Shown: positions 1 through 7,141, numbered from the stretch's first letter. The stretch: 49,165 nucleotides of DNA from JAJDFU01 sp964641965 (GCA_964641965.1 CAZXLD010000038.1:1-49165); one strand, 5' to 3'. The notes: generated from the sequence alone by a model not told the origin. Numbers and translations: made by a program.

Positions 1-1
1 A

Positions 2-280
2 AGTGGTTATGTCATTTCCGATCCTTAAGCCACGTTTTTTCTCACCTTTACCATCATGGATTGGGTAGACGGGTTTAGTCGTAAAGTATGTAAGTCTATA
101 ATCATTGATGCGTTGCAGTATTGCCAAGTTAAAAAAGGCTTGATCCTATACGGCTACGTGATCATGGAAAGTCATTTACATTTGATCGCTTCTGCAAAAG
201 AAGATGGGTCTGGACTACCTTCCATTATTAGGGATTTCAAAAAGCATTCCGCAAAAGAAATTTTGAAATGGGTACGGTAT
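2..280 (+). pseudogene. REP-associated tyrosine transposase (RAYT, Y1_Tnp), 5' remnant
   Basis: The reading frame beginning at base 2 gives a recognisable N-terminal half of a REP-associated Y1 (IS200-like) transposase: a short lead-in, FFLTFTI, WVDGFSRK, then IMESHLHLIAS, which holds the His-x-His (HLH) metal-binding pair of the HUH nuclease fold, then the IIRDFKKHSAKEIL helix. A TAA at 26-28 interrupts the frame where family members usually continue, and could be a CAA-to-TAA change. The catalytic-tyrosine helix and the rest of the C-terminal half are missing. After about base 280 the same frame runs into an unrelated DUF433 domain. Family members process REP hairpins, and REP-like palindromes occur 1.6 kb downstream. 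The remnant cannot be active. Its true 5' end may lie outside the window. Confidence 0.75.
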
Positions 281-340
281 AGCAGAGTCTCACTGGGTCT
301 AACGGAACTACCTACGGACACATTTCGTATTTTAGAGAAA

Positions 341-598
341 ATGATTGCAATGGCTGATTTTCGATTTCCGAACTTCGATCGCATCGTAGCTGACGAAAAC
401 ATTTGCGAAGGACAAGCTCGCATCGAGGGAACTAGGATTACCATTTCGGCAATTCTGTCCTATCTGGCTGGGGGTATGACGCCTGAACAAATCGCCAGCG
501 AGTTTAAGCCACTGTCGGTGGAGGATGTGATGCAGGCCATATCCTTTGCCTCCGCTAACCTTCAGGACCGTTTTATCCCACTGCGTAAAGCCATATGA
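341..598 (+). CDS. DUF433 antitoxin-like protein (module 1)
   Basis: DUF433 domain protein of about 85 residues with the family pattern ICEGQARIEGTRITISAILSYLAGGMTPEQIASEF, a small winged-helix DNA-binding fold related to VapB-type antitoxins (COG2442). The frame is open back to base 29, but residues before the ATG at 341 come from the transposase remnant. I therefore place the start at ATG 341 (or ATG 350), just ahead of the conserved region. The stop overlaps the next start as ATGA, so it is translationally coupled to the DUF5615 gene. The pair is the usual antitoxin-toxin arrangement. Toxin-antitoxin function is inferred from the families; I see no direct proof. An automatic caller would probably start it at 56 and fuse it to the transposase piece. 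Confidence 0.8.
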   Translation: MIAMADFRFPNFDRIVADENICEGQARIEGTRITISAILSYLAGGMTPEQIASEFKPLSVEDVMQAISFASANLQDRFIPLRKAI

Positions 599-963
599 AG
601 TTCTTATTGGACGAAAACCTTCCTCCTTCTTTTTGTAAAATATTCGAGGAGGCAGGTTACCAAGCTCGACATGTTTATGATGTGGATTTAGGGAATGTGG
701 ACGATGAAAGAATAGTATCCTTTGCCCGGCAATCCGGGGAAATTATTGCCACCAATGATCTTGATTTTAGTCGGATCATGGCGCTATCCGGTGTACAAAA
801 ACCGTCCATAATTTCATTCCGGGTTTCCGCTCTTAGCTATAAATTTATTCGAGAAATAGTAGAAAGTCATTTAGAAGGATTGGGACCTCCCTTGGAGAAA
901 GGAGCTCTGGTAAGCATCAATGAGCAAGGGATCCGGATCCGGAAATTACCGCTATTTAGGTAA
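595..963 (+). CDS. DUF5615 PIN-like toxin (module 1)
   Basis: A 122-residue PIN-like domain protein. It opens with FLLDENLPP, which carries the first acidic residues of the PIN active site, and has ATNDLDFSRI around residues 52-61, the second acidic patch (DxDF) typical of DUF5615/COG4634. Such proteins are predicted RNases paired with DUF433 antitoxins. The start codon overlaps the DUF433 stop by 4 bp. The stop codon lies only 4 bp before a duplicated 3' fragment of mnmE, so the module abuts an apparent insertion boundary. Nuclease activity is a family-based inference. Sequence similarity to the second DUF5615 protein at 1102-1452 is limited to these motifs, so the two modules are not recent copies. 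Confidence 0.82.
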   Translation: MKFLLDENLPPSFCKIFEEAGYQARHVYDVDLGNVDDERIVSFARQSGEIIATNDLDFSRIMALSGVQKPSIISFRVSALSYKFIREIVESHLEGLGPPLEKGALVSINEQGIRIRKLPLFR

Positions 964-966
964 TTC

Positions 967-1092
967 CCTACTTCCCGATACAAAACCGCCCAAAAATATT
1001 CCCCAACAGATCCTCCGTACTCACTTCTCCGGTGATCTCGCCCAGGTGCTGCATGGCTGCCCGGATATCCAAGGCCACCAGGTCGGAGGGGA
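967..1092 (-). repeat. Duplicated mnmE 3' end (direct repeat copy A)
   Basis: These 126 bp match 1920-2045, the 3' end of the complete mnmE gene, in the same orientation and without any gap. I count 12 mismatches (about 90% identity). On the minus strand it still reads as an intact MnmE C-terminus ending in FGRFCIGK and a stop at 968-970. Nine of the 12 changes are synonymous; the others give Glu for Asp and Ala for Val. The copy thus looks like a real mnmE allele that evolved under selection before losing its gene. With copy B it brackets the second toxin-antitoxin module and the REP palindromes, as att-like direct repeats would. Confidence 0.9.
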
Positions 1093-1101
1093 CTCTACAC
1101 A

Positions 1102-1452
1102 TTAAGCAATAACAATAATCTTGTCTCGGTGTAACTCGATAAGATCGTGTTGGCCAAGAAGGTCCACAATGGTTGTGGCATTCTTTTCAAAGAACAGGAT
1201 TACTTCTTTCAGGCGCATATTTCCCACTTTTACCAGGATAAGTTTGGAAGGTTCTCTTTTCACTAAGAAAGAGTGGTAAAAGTCATCATCCTTTGAAATC
1301 AGAATCCAGTCGGGGCCGATCTGTCCCAGGATCTCCTGGTCAGAACTGGCATTCCCATTAGGGAGATCTTTAGTATGAATAGCCTTGTGTCCAAGGTTTA
1401 GAAATATCTGGGTTACCTTTCGAGGTAGGTGGGCGTCAATGAGAAAATTCAT
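1102..1452 (-). CDS. DUF5615 PIN-like toxin (module 2)
   Basis: A 116-residue PIN-like protein starting MNFLIDAHLPRKV, with the first acidic site in FLIDAHLP and the second in LISKDDDFYHS (about residues 51-61). This is the DUF5615 (COG4634) pattern of a predicted toxin RNase. Its start overlaps the stop of the upstream DUF433 gene by 4 bp (ATGA). The gene ends 10 bp from the duplicated mnmE fragment. It points towards module 1, so the two DUF433/DUF5615 pairs are convergent with the mnmE fragment between their toxin genes. The sequence differs clearly from the module 1 toxin. Confidence 0.8.
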   Translation of the reverse strand: MNFLIDAHLPRKVTQIFLNLGHKAIHTKDLPNGNASSDQEILGQIGPDWILISKDDDFYHSFLVKREPSKLILVKVGNMRLKEVILFFEKNATTIVDLLGQHDLIELHRDKIIVIA

Positions 1453-1694
1453 GCTGCTGTAGGAATCTCAATGCTCCCCTTAGCATTTACCGCCAGAATG
1501 GCAAAGGCCAGGCAAGCTAATACATCCTCTTTTTCAAGGTCATCAAACTCGCCTAAAATATCTTCAATAGAATCTCCTGCAGCCAGGTATTCCAGGATAC
1601 TCGTCACGGGGTATCGGAGGTTTCGGATGCATGGTTTTCCATGACAAATAGAGGCGTCCACGGTTATCCTTTCCAGCAAGGCTTTATTTTCCAT
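1449..1694 (-). CDS. DUF433 antitoxin-like protein (module 2)
   Basis: About 81 residues with the DUF433 signature ITVDASICHGKPCIRNLRYPV followed by ILEYLAAGDSIEDILGEF, matching VapB-like antitoxins of COG2442. The frame is open to 1718, but MENKALLERITV at 1694 is the more natural start, because family proteins begin only a few residues before this motif. It is first in a two-gene operon with the DUF5615 toxin, coupled by an ATGA overlap. A role in neutralising and autoregulating the toxin is inferred from the family. The C-terminus ends in a short IEIPTAA tail. Confidence 0.78.
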   Translation of the reverse strand: MENKALLERITVDASICHGKPCIRNLRYPVTSILEYLAAGDSIEDILGEFDDLEKEDVLACLAFAILAVNAKGSIEIPTAA

Positions 1695-1851
1695 CAGATT
1701 GTCTTTCTGGCTTAACAAATATAGCAGGAAAAGAGGTTCCTGGTAAGCGTATGAAAGGACTCAGGCCGATGGTCGCAAAGGAGTATCGGGCACAATGGAA
1801 GGTGATCCTGTTTTCAACCCCGGACTCCCGAACCAGGAATGAGTCTGATTT

Positions 1852-1917
1852 CGGCGACTGAAAGTCGCCGGTACGTGCACGTGCTCCTGTCGCTTGTATC
1901 GGCGGCTTAAGCCGCCG
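1852..1917. repeat. REP-like palindrome pair (BIME-like unit)
   Basis: Two GC-rich palindromes lie 29 bp apart. The first, 1852-1870, has 8-bp arms CGGCGACT/AGTCGCCG around a GAA loop. The second, 1900-1917, is a perfect 18-bp palindrome CGGCGGCTTAAGCCGCCG. Both begin CGGCG and end CGCCG and are followed by GGT. Such paired hairpins are what RAYT transposases recognise, and a RAYT remnant lies at the window start. The second palindrome ends 2 bp before mnmE repeat copy B. They could also act as transcription stops for mnmE, though no T-run follows on the minus strand. Confidence 0.7.
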
Positions 1918-1920
1918 GTC

Positions 1921-3414
1921 CTACTTCCCAATACAAAACCGCCCGAAAATATTCCCCAGCAGATCATCCGTACTCACCTCTCCGGTGATCTCGCCAAGAT
2001 GTTGCATGGCCACCCGGATATCCAGGGCTACCAGGTCGGAGGGGATGCCGGAAGATAGCCCCTCAAGGACACCCTCCAGATCCTGATCCGCCCGCTGCAA
2101 GGCCTCCACGTGACGGGCGTTCGTGAAGATGACTCCCTCAGCGGAAAGCCCCTGGGAAAGGGCTACCTCATAGAGTTTTTCCTTCAAGAACTCAATGTTC
2201 ATTTCGTTGATAGCGGAGACGGGCACCCAGTTCTCCACGGTATACGGCCCACGGCTAACGGCTAACGGCTCCTCTAAACCCTCAACGCTCAGCGCTAAAC
2301 GTCTCTCGTCCCTCGTCTCTCGCCTCTCGTCTTCCTCCCCGTCTGCCTTGGGAAAGTAATCGGAAAACTTCGTATAGGGATTCAAATCCATCTTATTGGC
2401 CACGATCAGGAGCTGCATATCCTCCGTGACCAGCTTTTCCAGATCTGCTTGTACATCGGATGGCTGGGTAAGGATCACATCAAACACGTACACCAATACC
2501 GCCGACTGCCGGATCTTCTCCAGCGTTCGCTCTACGCCCATGGCTTCGATGGTGTCCGCGGCATCCCGGATCCCGGCTGTATCGATGAGCCGAAAGTCCA
2601 CCCCCTGGATGTTGAGTACTTCTTCGATGGTATCTCGAGTAGTACCGGCAATATCACTCACGATCGCCCGATCTTCTTGCAACAAGGCATTGAGCAAGGT
2701 GCTCTTGCCTGCATTGGGCCTGCCCGCAATCACGGTATTGACTCCGTTCTTGATCGCGTTGCCCAACTGGAAAGACTGGATCAGTTTTGCGATCAGGTCG
2801 CGAATTCCGGCAACCAGGTTCTTCAACTCCTTTCGGTCGGCAAACTCCACATCTTCTTCCCCGAAATCCAGTTCCAGTTCGATCAGGCTGGCAAAATCGA
2901 GCAGTTTCTGGCGCAGGCTCTGTATTTCCTTACTTACACCCCCACGCATCTGCTGCAAGGCGATCCGATGAGTAGAAGCCGATCGGGAAGCAATCAGGTC
3001 GGCAACCCCCTCCGCCTGGCTGAGATCCATTTTACCATTCAAAAAGGCCCGCATAGTGAATTCTCCCGGCTGCGCCAACCGAGCCGGGCCACGGGTCAAG
3101 AGTTCCAGCAATCGCTGTATAATGTAGGGTGATCCATGACAACTGACTTCTACCACATCCTCTCCCGTATAGGAGTTGGGGCCTTTAAACACAGTCACTA
3201 CCACTTCATCGAGCAGCTTATTGTCCCAATCAACGATCTGCCCGAAATGAGCTGTATGACTGCCTTGCTGGCTCAGGTCTTTTCCCTGAAATTGCCCATT
3301 CACAAGGGAAATTGCCTCGCTACCCGAAAGTCGAATCACCCCAATAGCTCCTTCTCCCGCAGGTGTACTCAAGGCTACAATCGTGTCATCCAGTTGTTGT
3401 ATGGAGTAGTTCAT
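1921..3414 (-). CDS. mnmE: tRNA uridine-5-carboxymethylaminomethyl GTPase MnmE
   Basis: MnmE/TrmE acts with MnmG to modify U34 of several tRNAs. The 497-residue protein begins MNYSIQQLDDTIVALSTPAGEGAIGVIRLSG, the folate-binding domain, and has an inserted Ras-like G domain with GRPNAGKST (G1), TTRDT (G2), DTAGIR (G3) and NKMD (G4). It ends in the catalytic FCIGK. I chose ATG 3414 rather than the longer frame from 3465 because the family starts at this motif. Between NKMD and the following VPVSA motif, about residues 357-393 form a charged low-complexity segment encoded by tandem short words, not present in family members I know. The last 126 bp are duplicated at 967-1092. The normal family length is about 450-465 residues, which fits one extra insert of about 35. 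Confidence 0.96.
   Translation of the reverse strand: MNYSIQQLDDTIVALSTPAGEGAIGVIRLSGSEAISLVNGQFQGKDLSQQGSHTAHFGQIVDWDNKLLDEVVVTVFKGPNSYTGEDVVEVSCHGSPYIIQRLLELLTRGPARLAQPGEFTMRAFLNGKMDLSQAEGVADLIASRSASTHRIALQQMRGGVSKEIQSLRQKLLDFASLIELELDFGEEDVEFADRKELKNLVAGIRDLIAKLIQSFQLGNAIKNGVNTVIAGRPNAGKSTLLNALLQEDRAIVSDIAGTTRDTIEEVLNIQGVDFRLIDTAGIRDAADTIEAMGVERTLEKIRQSAVLVYVFDVILTQPSDVQADLEKLVTEDMQLLIVANKMDLNPYTKFSDYFPKADGEEDERRETRDERRLALSVEGLEEPLAVSRGPYTVENWVPVSAINEMNIEFLKEKLYEVALSQGLSAEGVIFTNARHVEALQRADQDLEGVLEGLSSGIPSDLVALDIRVAMQHLGEITGEVSTDDLLGNIFGRFCIGK
2238..2345 (-). repeat. Word-like tandem repeat insertion inside mnmE
   Basis: Read on the minus strand this stretch is a run of near-repeats of three short words: GACGAGAG/GCGAGAGACGAGGGAC, then TTTAGCGCTGAGCGTTGAGG, then GCCGTTAGCCGTTAGCCGTG. 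The inserted DNA keeps the mnmE frame and encodes an acidic/basic stretch rich in Glu, Asp and Arg followed by a Leu/Ala/Val stretch. It falls in a surface loop of the G domain after the NKMD motif. The same compositional style (imperfect repeats of 6-10 base words) recurs at 48740-49165. Confidence 0.8.
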
Positions 3415-3479
3415 TGATTCGAAAATACGAGAATCCAGAAAAACGGAAATGATAGGTCTGGACATACCGCCGTTCCAGG

Positions 3480-3540
3480 TTCATATATACATGTGTTCGA
3501 AATTCATGTATTCGAATGTTCGTCATTCATGTATTCCAGG
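3480..3540. repeat. AT-rich word repeat between mnmE and the aldolase gene
   Basis: Imperfect reiteration of ATTCATGTATTC and TTCGAA/TTCGTC words, for example 3504-3515 against 3527-3538. It spans the intergenic gap and the last dozen codons of the aldolase-like gene, giving that protein its EYMNDEHSNT tail. It resembles the word-type repeats in mnmE and at the right end of the window. It has no T-rich hairpin that would make it a clear terminator. Confidence 0.5.
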
Positions 3541-4118
3541 AGTCGACCTCCTGCCGCATTCAAATCGGTACCAAAAGAAATCACCCCGTCCTTATGACCG
3601 GCCATGGCGAAAGCCCCAACTTGTAGAGTCAAGGGGCTTTTTAATAATTCCTCGATCGCAAAAGCCATTTCTGGAGTTCCGTAGGGGACATCTGAAGGTG
3701 TACTTGGACAGGACCGAAGCAGCTCCTCCCAAATGCCCCGATGATGCGCATGGATTACGGCCTGCACCGCATCCAGACTTTGGTAAATGATCCCATGACT
3801 CATGCTTTCAGATGAAGCCGGTCTTGGACCCGCACACCAAACTTGGTTGGAGGCAGGGTCAACTTTTGAAACCAGGGAAAAATGAGTGGGTCCAACCTGT
3901 TCCAAACCTCCGGTGGCAGAGGCGCTAATCAGGAATTGATCTCCGCTGCCTGTTCGAACACTCAAATTTCCATAGCCAATCCCATTGGGATAACTTCCGA
4001 TCAACTTTGCCTGGTATACTTGCCGACGCCAATGGATCAAGGCTTCGATCCCATCCTGCCCAATGGGCGGAGTGACCTGGTGGTGCAATTGAAACTTGAT
4101 ATACCCGTCTTCGGTCAT
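3504..4118 (-). CDS. Class II aldolase/adducin-family protein
   Basis: A 204-residue class II aldolase fold protein. Visible are YPNGIGYGNLSVR (about residues 43-55), SASATGG, ASSESMSHGIIYQ and IHAHHRGIW, whose His-x-His is the usual divalent-metal site. A third candidate metal ligand lies in MAGHKDGVI. The start at ATG 4118 overlaps the upstream NmrA-like gene by 4 bp (ATGA); the longer frame to 4271 only overlaps that gene and shows no family resemblance. It is the last gene of a run with mtnA. The substrate is unknown. A role in 5-methylthioribulose-1-phosphate metabolism (aldolase or MtnB-like dehydratase) is suggested by context only, and the sequence is not a typical MtnB. It most resembles an uncharacterised class II aldolase group I recall from cyanobacteria. 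Confidence 0.75.
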   Translation of the reverse strand: MTEDGYIKFQLHHQVTPPIGQDGIEALIHWRRQVYQAKLIGSYPNGIGYGNLSVRTGSGDQFLISASATGGLEQVGPTHFSLVSKVDPASNQVWCAGPRPASSESMSHGIIYQSLDAVQAVIHAHHRGIWEELLRSCPSTPSDVPYGTPEMAFAIEELLKSPLTLQVGAFAMAGHKDGVISFGTDLNAAGGRLLEYMNDEHSNT

Positions 4119-4993
4119 GTTTCTTCGGCCTGGAATAATTTCAGGTGATCTGAAATATACTCGCCTACGGAACGCGGCGAACGCCCCAAAATGCTTTTCA
4201 TGGAATCGGTCGGCTGCAGGTTGGCATCCATCCAGGATTGCATCCAGGCAATTTGGTCTTCGGCTTCCCACTTGGGCAGCCCCTGTTCAATTAAATAGGC
4301 TAGTTCGGTTTCAAACGGAATGGAGGCATATGCAATCTCCCGGTCCAACTGTCGACTGAGCGATTCAGCAATTTCCGAAAACGAAATGGATTTCGGCCCG
4401 GTTAATTCCAATAGTTGATTTTCAGGCTCTTTTTGAGTCAGTAGCATGGCTGCCGCTTCGCCCACATCTCGCGCATCTACCATGGGAACCTCTTGTTCGC
4501 CAATGGGAGCCTCAATTTTTCCTTCTGCCACGATTGAAGGCGCGTTCACCTCCAGGTTTTGCATAAAATAGTGGGGACGTAGAATGGCATAGCCCAGACC
4601 GCTTTCTTGGATAAATGCTTCCGAGGCGGCATGCAGTTGAGCCATTTTAACCTTTGATCCCCCTCCCAGGCTTGGGAATGAAATTTTTACGATGTACTGG
4701 ATGCCAGAACGCTGGGCCAGTTTGATAAGCCTCTCTTCTGTTTCCTGCAAATTTGGGTCAGGCGCACTACAAAGAAAAAGCCGCTCCTGGCCTGCCATGG
4801 CCTTGGCTATAGAATCCGGATTTTGATAATCCGTCTGAAAAGTATCGGCTTTACTGGTTAGGTATTCGGGCAACTGTTCCGGATTCCGGGCCAGCACCCG
4901 GAAAGGTTCCCGCAGGGAGATTAAACATTCGGCAACTACAGCCCCAATGATTTGATCTGCACCGGTGATCAGGGTTTTTCCTACTTGAATCAT
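4115..4993 (-). CDS. NmrA-like NAD(P)-binding reductase (atypical SDR)
   Basis: A 292-residue Rossmann-fold protein of the NmrA/QorB-like atypical short-chain dehydrogenase group. It opens TLITGADQIIGAVVAECLI, a variant of the glycine-rich dinucleotide loop, followed by VLARNP (the Arg suggests NADP(H) preference). The usual YxxxK catalytic pair is not evident; ILRPHYFMQN is the common NmrA-family motif after the central fold. It sits 18 bp after mtnA and overlaps the aldolase gene, so it is probably cotranscribed with both. It may be a redox sensor or a quinone/aldehyde reductase. The substrate cannot be told from sequence. Confidence 0.72.
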   Translation of the reverse strand: MIQVGKTLITGADQIIGAVVAECLISLREPFRVLARNPEQLPEYLTSKADTFQTDYQNPDSIAKAMAGQERLFLCSAPDPNLQETEERLIKLAQRSGIQYIVKISFPSLGGGSKVKMAQLHAASEAFIQESGLGYAILRPHYFMQNLEVNAPSIVAEGKIEAPIGEQEVPMVDARDVGEAAAMLLTQKEPENQLLELTGPKSISFSEIAESLSRQLDREIAYASIPFETELAYLIEQGLPKWEAEDQIAWMQSWMDANLQPTDSMKSILGRSPRSVGEYISDHLKLFQAEET

Positions 4994-5011
4994 AGTGCTG
5001 AAAAATACAAG

Positions 5012-6130
5012 CTACAACTTGATTTCCAGCTTTTTTTCTGGGAAAAGTGTCAACAGGCCCTCCTGTGAGGCCTTACAGACCCCGCGCTCCGTGATCAAGC
5101 CCGTCACCAGCCGGGCCGGAGTTACATCAAATCCGTAGTTGGCTGCCGGACTATCCAACGGCGTAACTCGTACGCTTGACATTCCCTTGCCGTCCCATCC
5201 GCGGACGTTATGAATTTCGTCTGAAGCCCGTTCTTCAATTGGGATTTCTGCAATTCCATCTCCAATGTCCCAGTCGATACTACCGGAGGGCAAGGCTACA
5301 TAAAACGGGACGCCGTTGTCATGGGCAGCCAAGGCCTTCAGGTAGGTACCTATCTTATTCGCCACATCCCCTTGCCGGGTGGTCCGGTCGGTTCCCACAA
5401 TGATCACATCTACTTTTCCGTGTTGCATCAAATGTCCTCCCGCATTATCTGTTAGCACGGTATGCGGCACTCCGTGCTGGCCCAATTCATAGGCGGTGAG
5501 ACGGGCACCCTGGTTGCGAGGGCGGGTCTCATCTACCCATACGTGAATGGGTATCCCCGCATCATGGGCTTGGTAAACGGGAGCGGTGGCTGTACCATAA
5601 TCGATACAGGCCAGCCAACCGGCATTACAATGGGTCAGCACCTGTACGGGGCGGTCAGGGTTTTGTTGGTAAAGGCGTTCGATCAAGGGCAATCCCTGTT
5701 CACCGATTGCCTTACAGGCAGAAGCACTTTCATCGGCCAAAGCCTGGGCTTCTTCGAAAGCAACAGCCGTCTTGTTTTCTTCGGAAGGCTCCTCCAGGAT
5801 GGCTTCTTTTATTCGCTTTATGGCATGGAAAAGGTCTACAGCAGTGGGGCGGGTAGCAGCTAAATGTTTTGCGTGCTTTTCGATTGCTGCATCCGTATTT
5901 CCAGCAGTTGCATGTAGACAGGCTAAATAGAGCCCAAAGGCAGCAGTGGCACCAATCAATGGAGCGCCACGTACATGCATCTCCCGAATCGCCCTTGCTG
6001 CATCCTCCGGCGTCCTCAGGTCAGTGATTCGGAGCTCAAAAGGCAGGAAACGCTGGTCGATTATTTGGATCACGTTTGGGTCGCTCTCCTTCGGCCAAAT
6101 GGACCGAAAATACTTACCATTGATTTTCAT
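5012..6130 (-). CDS. mtnA: S-methyl-5-thioribose-1-phosphate isomerase
   Basis: MtnA converts 5-methylthioribose 1-phosphate to 5-methylthioribulose 1-phosphate in recycling of methylthioadenosine; it can also act on 5-deoxyribose 1-phosphate. The 372-residue length is normal. Key motifs are RGAPLIGATAAFG (53-65), LTHCNAG with the catalytic Cys168, DETRPRNQGARLTAYEL and GTDRT with catalytic Asp248, then the C-terminal NYGFDVTPARLVTGLITERG. The eIF2B-type fold is shared with ribose 1,5-bisphosphate isomerase, but the Cys/Asp pair and overall match favour MtnA. It lies 24 bp after the prenyl synthase and 18 bp before the NmrA-like gene, on the same strand. No mtnK, mtnC or mtnD occurs in the window. 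Confidence 0.93.
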   Translation of the reverse strand: MKINGKYFRSIWPKESDPNVIQIIDQRFLPFELRITDLRTPEDAARAIREMHVRGAPLIGATAAFGLYLACLHATAGNTDAAIEKHAKHLAATRPTAVDLFHAIKRIKEAILEEPSEENKTAVAFEEAQALADESASACKAIGEQGLPLIERLYQQNPDRPVQVLTHCNAGWLACIDYGTATAPVYQAHDAGIPIHVWVDETRPRNQGARLTAYELGQHGVPHTVLTDNAGGHLMQHGKVDVIIVGTDRTTRQGDVANKIGTYLKALAAHDNGVPFYVALPSGSIDWDIGDGIAEIPIEERASDEIHNVRGWDGKGMSSVRVTPLDSPAANYGFDVTPARLVTGLITERGVCKASQEGLLTLFPEKKLEIKL

Positions 6131-6154
6131 AGCAATTCCAATTTATCATTTCCA

Positions 6155-7141
6155 TCAATGATCCCGCAGAAAGATCTGCTCTGCCAGACTGGCCAAAACT
6201 TTCTTGCGGTCCGGCTCTACTTCCACTTCAGCCAATTGTCGCTCAGCTTCATTGTAATAGGACTGACTTAATTGAAGTGCCCAGCTTTGGATTCCGAGTT
6301 TGTTAAACAAAGCGAGCGTTTCCTGGATCTTCACCTCTTCTTCGGTCTCTTGCTGTAAAGCAGTTAACTGTGCTTTTTCTGTTGGATTAGCTAATTCAAA
6401 AGCTTTGATGTACAGGCAGGTTTTTTTGTTTTGGACAATGTCACCTCCAATTCGCTTACCAAATTTTTCCCCTTCTCCGAAAGCATCCAACCAGTCATCT
6501 TTGATTTGAAAGGCCAATCCCATATGGATACCAAAAGCATAGATCCGCTCCAGGTCTGGTTTGGGGGCTTCCCCTAAAATCCCTCCAATCTTAAGGGCTG
6601 CCGCCAATAGTACCGAGGTTTTATACTTGATCATGGTGATATAGTCCTCCAGGCTGACTTCATCCTCTGTTTCGAATTTCATATCCAGTTCCTGCCCTTC
6701 AATTACCTGCTCTGCGGCCTGATTGAAAACCTGAAGCACAGCTGGAAGGAAGTTGGCTGGCAAACGAGTCAATTGTTTGTACACATGGATCAGCATCATG
6801 TCTCCAGCCAGGATCGCACGATTATTACCGAATTTGGTATGCACAGCAGGTCGACCACGCCGAACGGTCGCCTCATCCATAATATCATCGTGGACAAGCG
6901 AAAAATTATGGAATAGCTCTATGGCGAATGCGGGAGGTAGGGCTTGCTTCAAATCGCTCCCAAACAGGTCGGCGGAAGTAAGAAGGAGTAACGGACGGAT
7001 GCGCTTGCCCTGCTGTGAAATGAAATAGTAGAAAGGTTCATAGAGCGGATCTCCTGACTGAGCCAGGATATCTTGCTTGTAGGCCTGGTCGTAGATCTTT
7101 AGAAGTGCTTCAATGGAGTGCACAGATAGCGTTGGTTCCAT
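6155..7141 (-). CDS. Short-chain polyprenyl diphosphate synthase (probable farnesyl diphosphate synthase)
   Basis: A trans-prenyltransferase of 328 residues that condenses isopentenyl and allylic diphosphates. It has GKRIRP (45-50), the first Asp-rich motif DDIMD (85-89) followed by RRGRPAVH, the KT pair in IKYKTS (171-176), and the second motif DDWLD (215-219). Phe80, five residues before the first motif, is a bulky residue at a site that limits chain length in farnesyl and geranylgeranyl synthases, so FPP is the likely product. The next gene upstream, with an 88-bp gap, is the oxidosqualene cyclase, and squalene synthase (which uses FPP) is 4 kb away. Supply of FPP to the sterol route is inference; the enzyme could also serve quinone synthesis. 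Confidence 0.9.
   Translation of the reverse strand: MEPTLSVHSIEALLKIYDQAYKQDILAQSGDPLYEPFYYFISQQGKRIRPLLLLTSADLFGSDLKQALPPAFAIELFHNFSLVHDDIMDEATVRRGRPAVHTKFGNNRAILAGDMMLIHVYKQLTRLPANFLPAVLQVFNQAAEQVIEGQELDMKFETEDEVSLEDYITMIKYKTSVLLAAALKIGGILGEAPKPDLERIYAFGIHMGLAFQIKDDWLDAFGEGEKFGKRIGGDIVQNKKTCLYIKAFELANPTEKAQLTALQQETEEEVKIQETLALFNKLGIQSWALQLSQSYYNEAERQLAEVEVEPDRKKVLASLAEQIFLRDH

Noticed and set aside
920..1105. Open frame on the plus strand over the mnmE fragment
   Set aside because: It is antisense to the duplicated mnmE C-terminus and overlaps the DUF5615 gene; the meaningful reading is the minus-strand FGRFCIGK end.
2449..3132. Long plus-strand frames inside mnmE (up to 227 residues)
   Set aside because: They are shadows of a well-supported mnmE gene on the other strand and show no family motif.
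3504..4118. MtnB (methylthioribulose-1-phosphate dehydratase)
   Set aside because: The gene is in the mtnA run and has a class II aldolase fold, but the local motifs (YPNGIGYGNLSVR) differ from typical MtnB, so only the superfamily is called.
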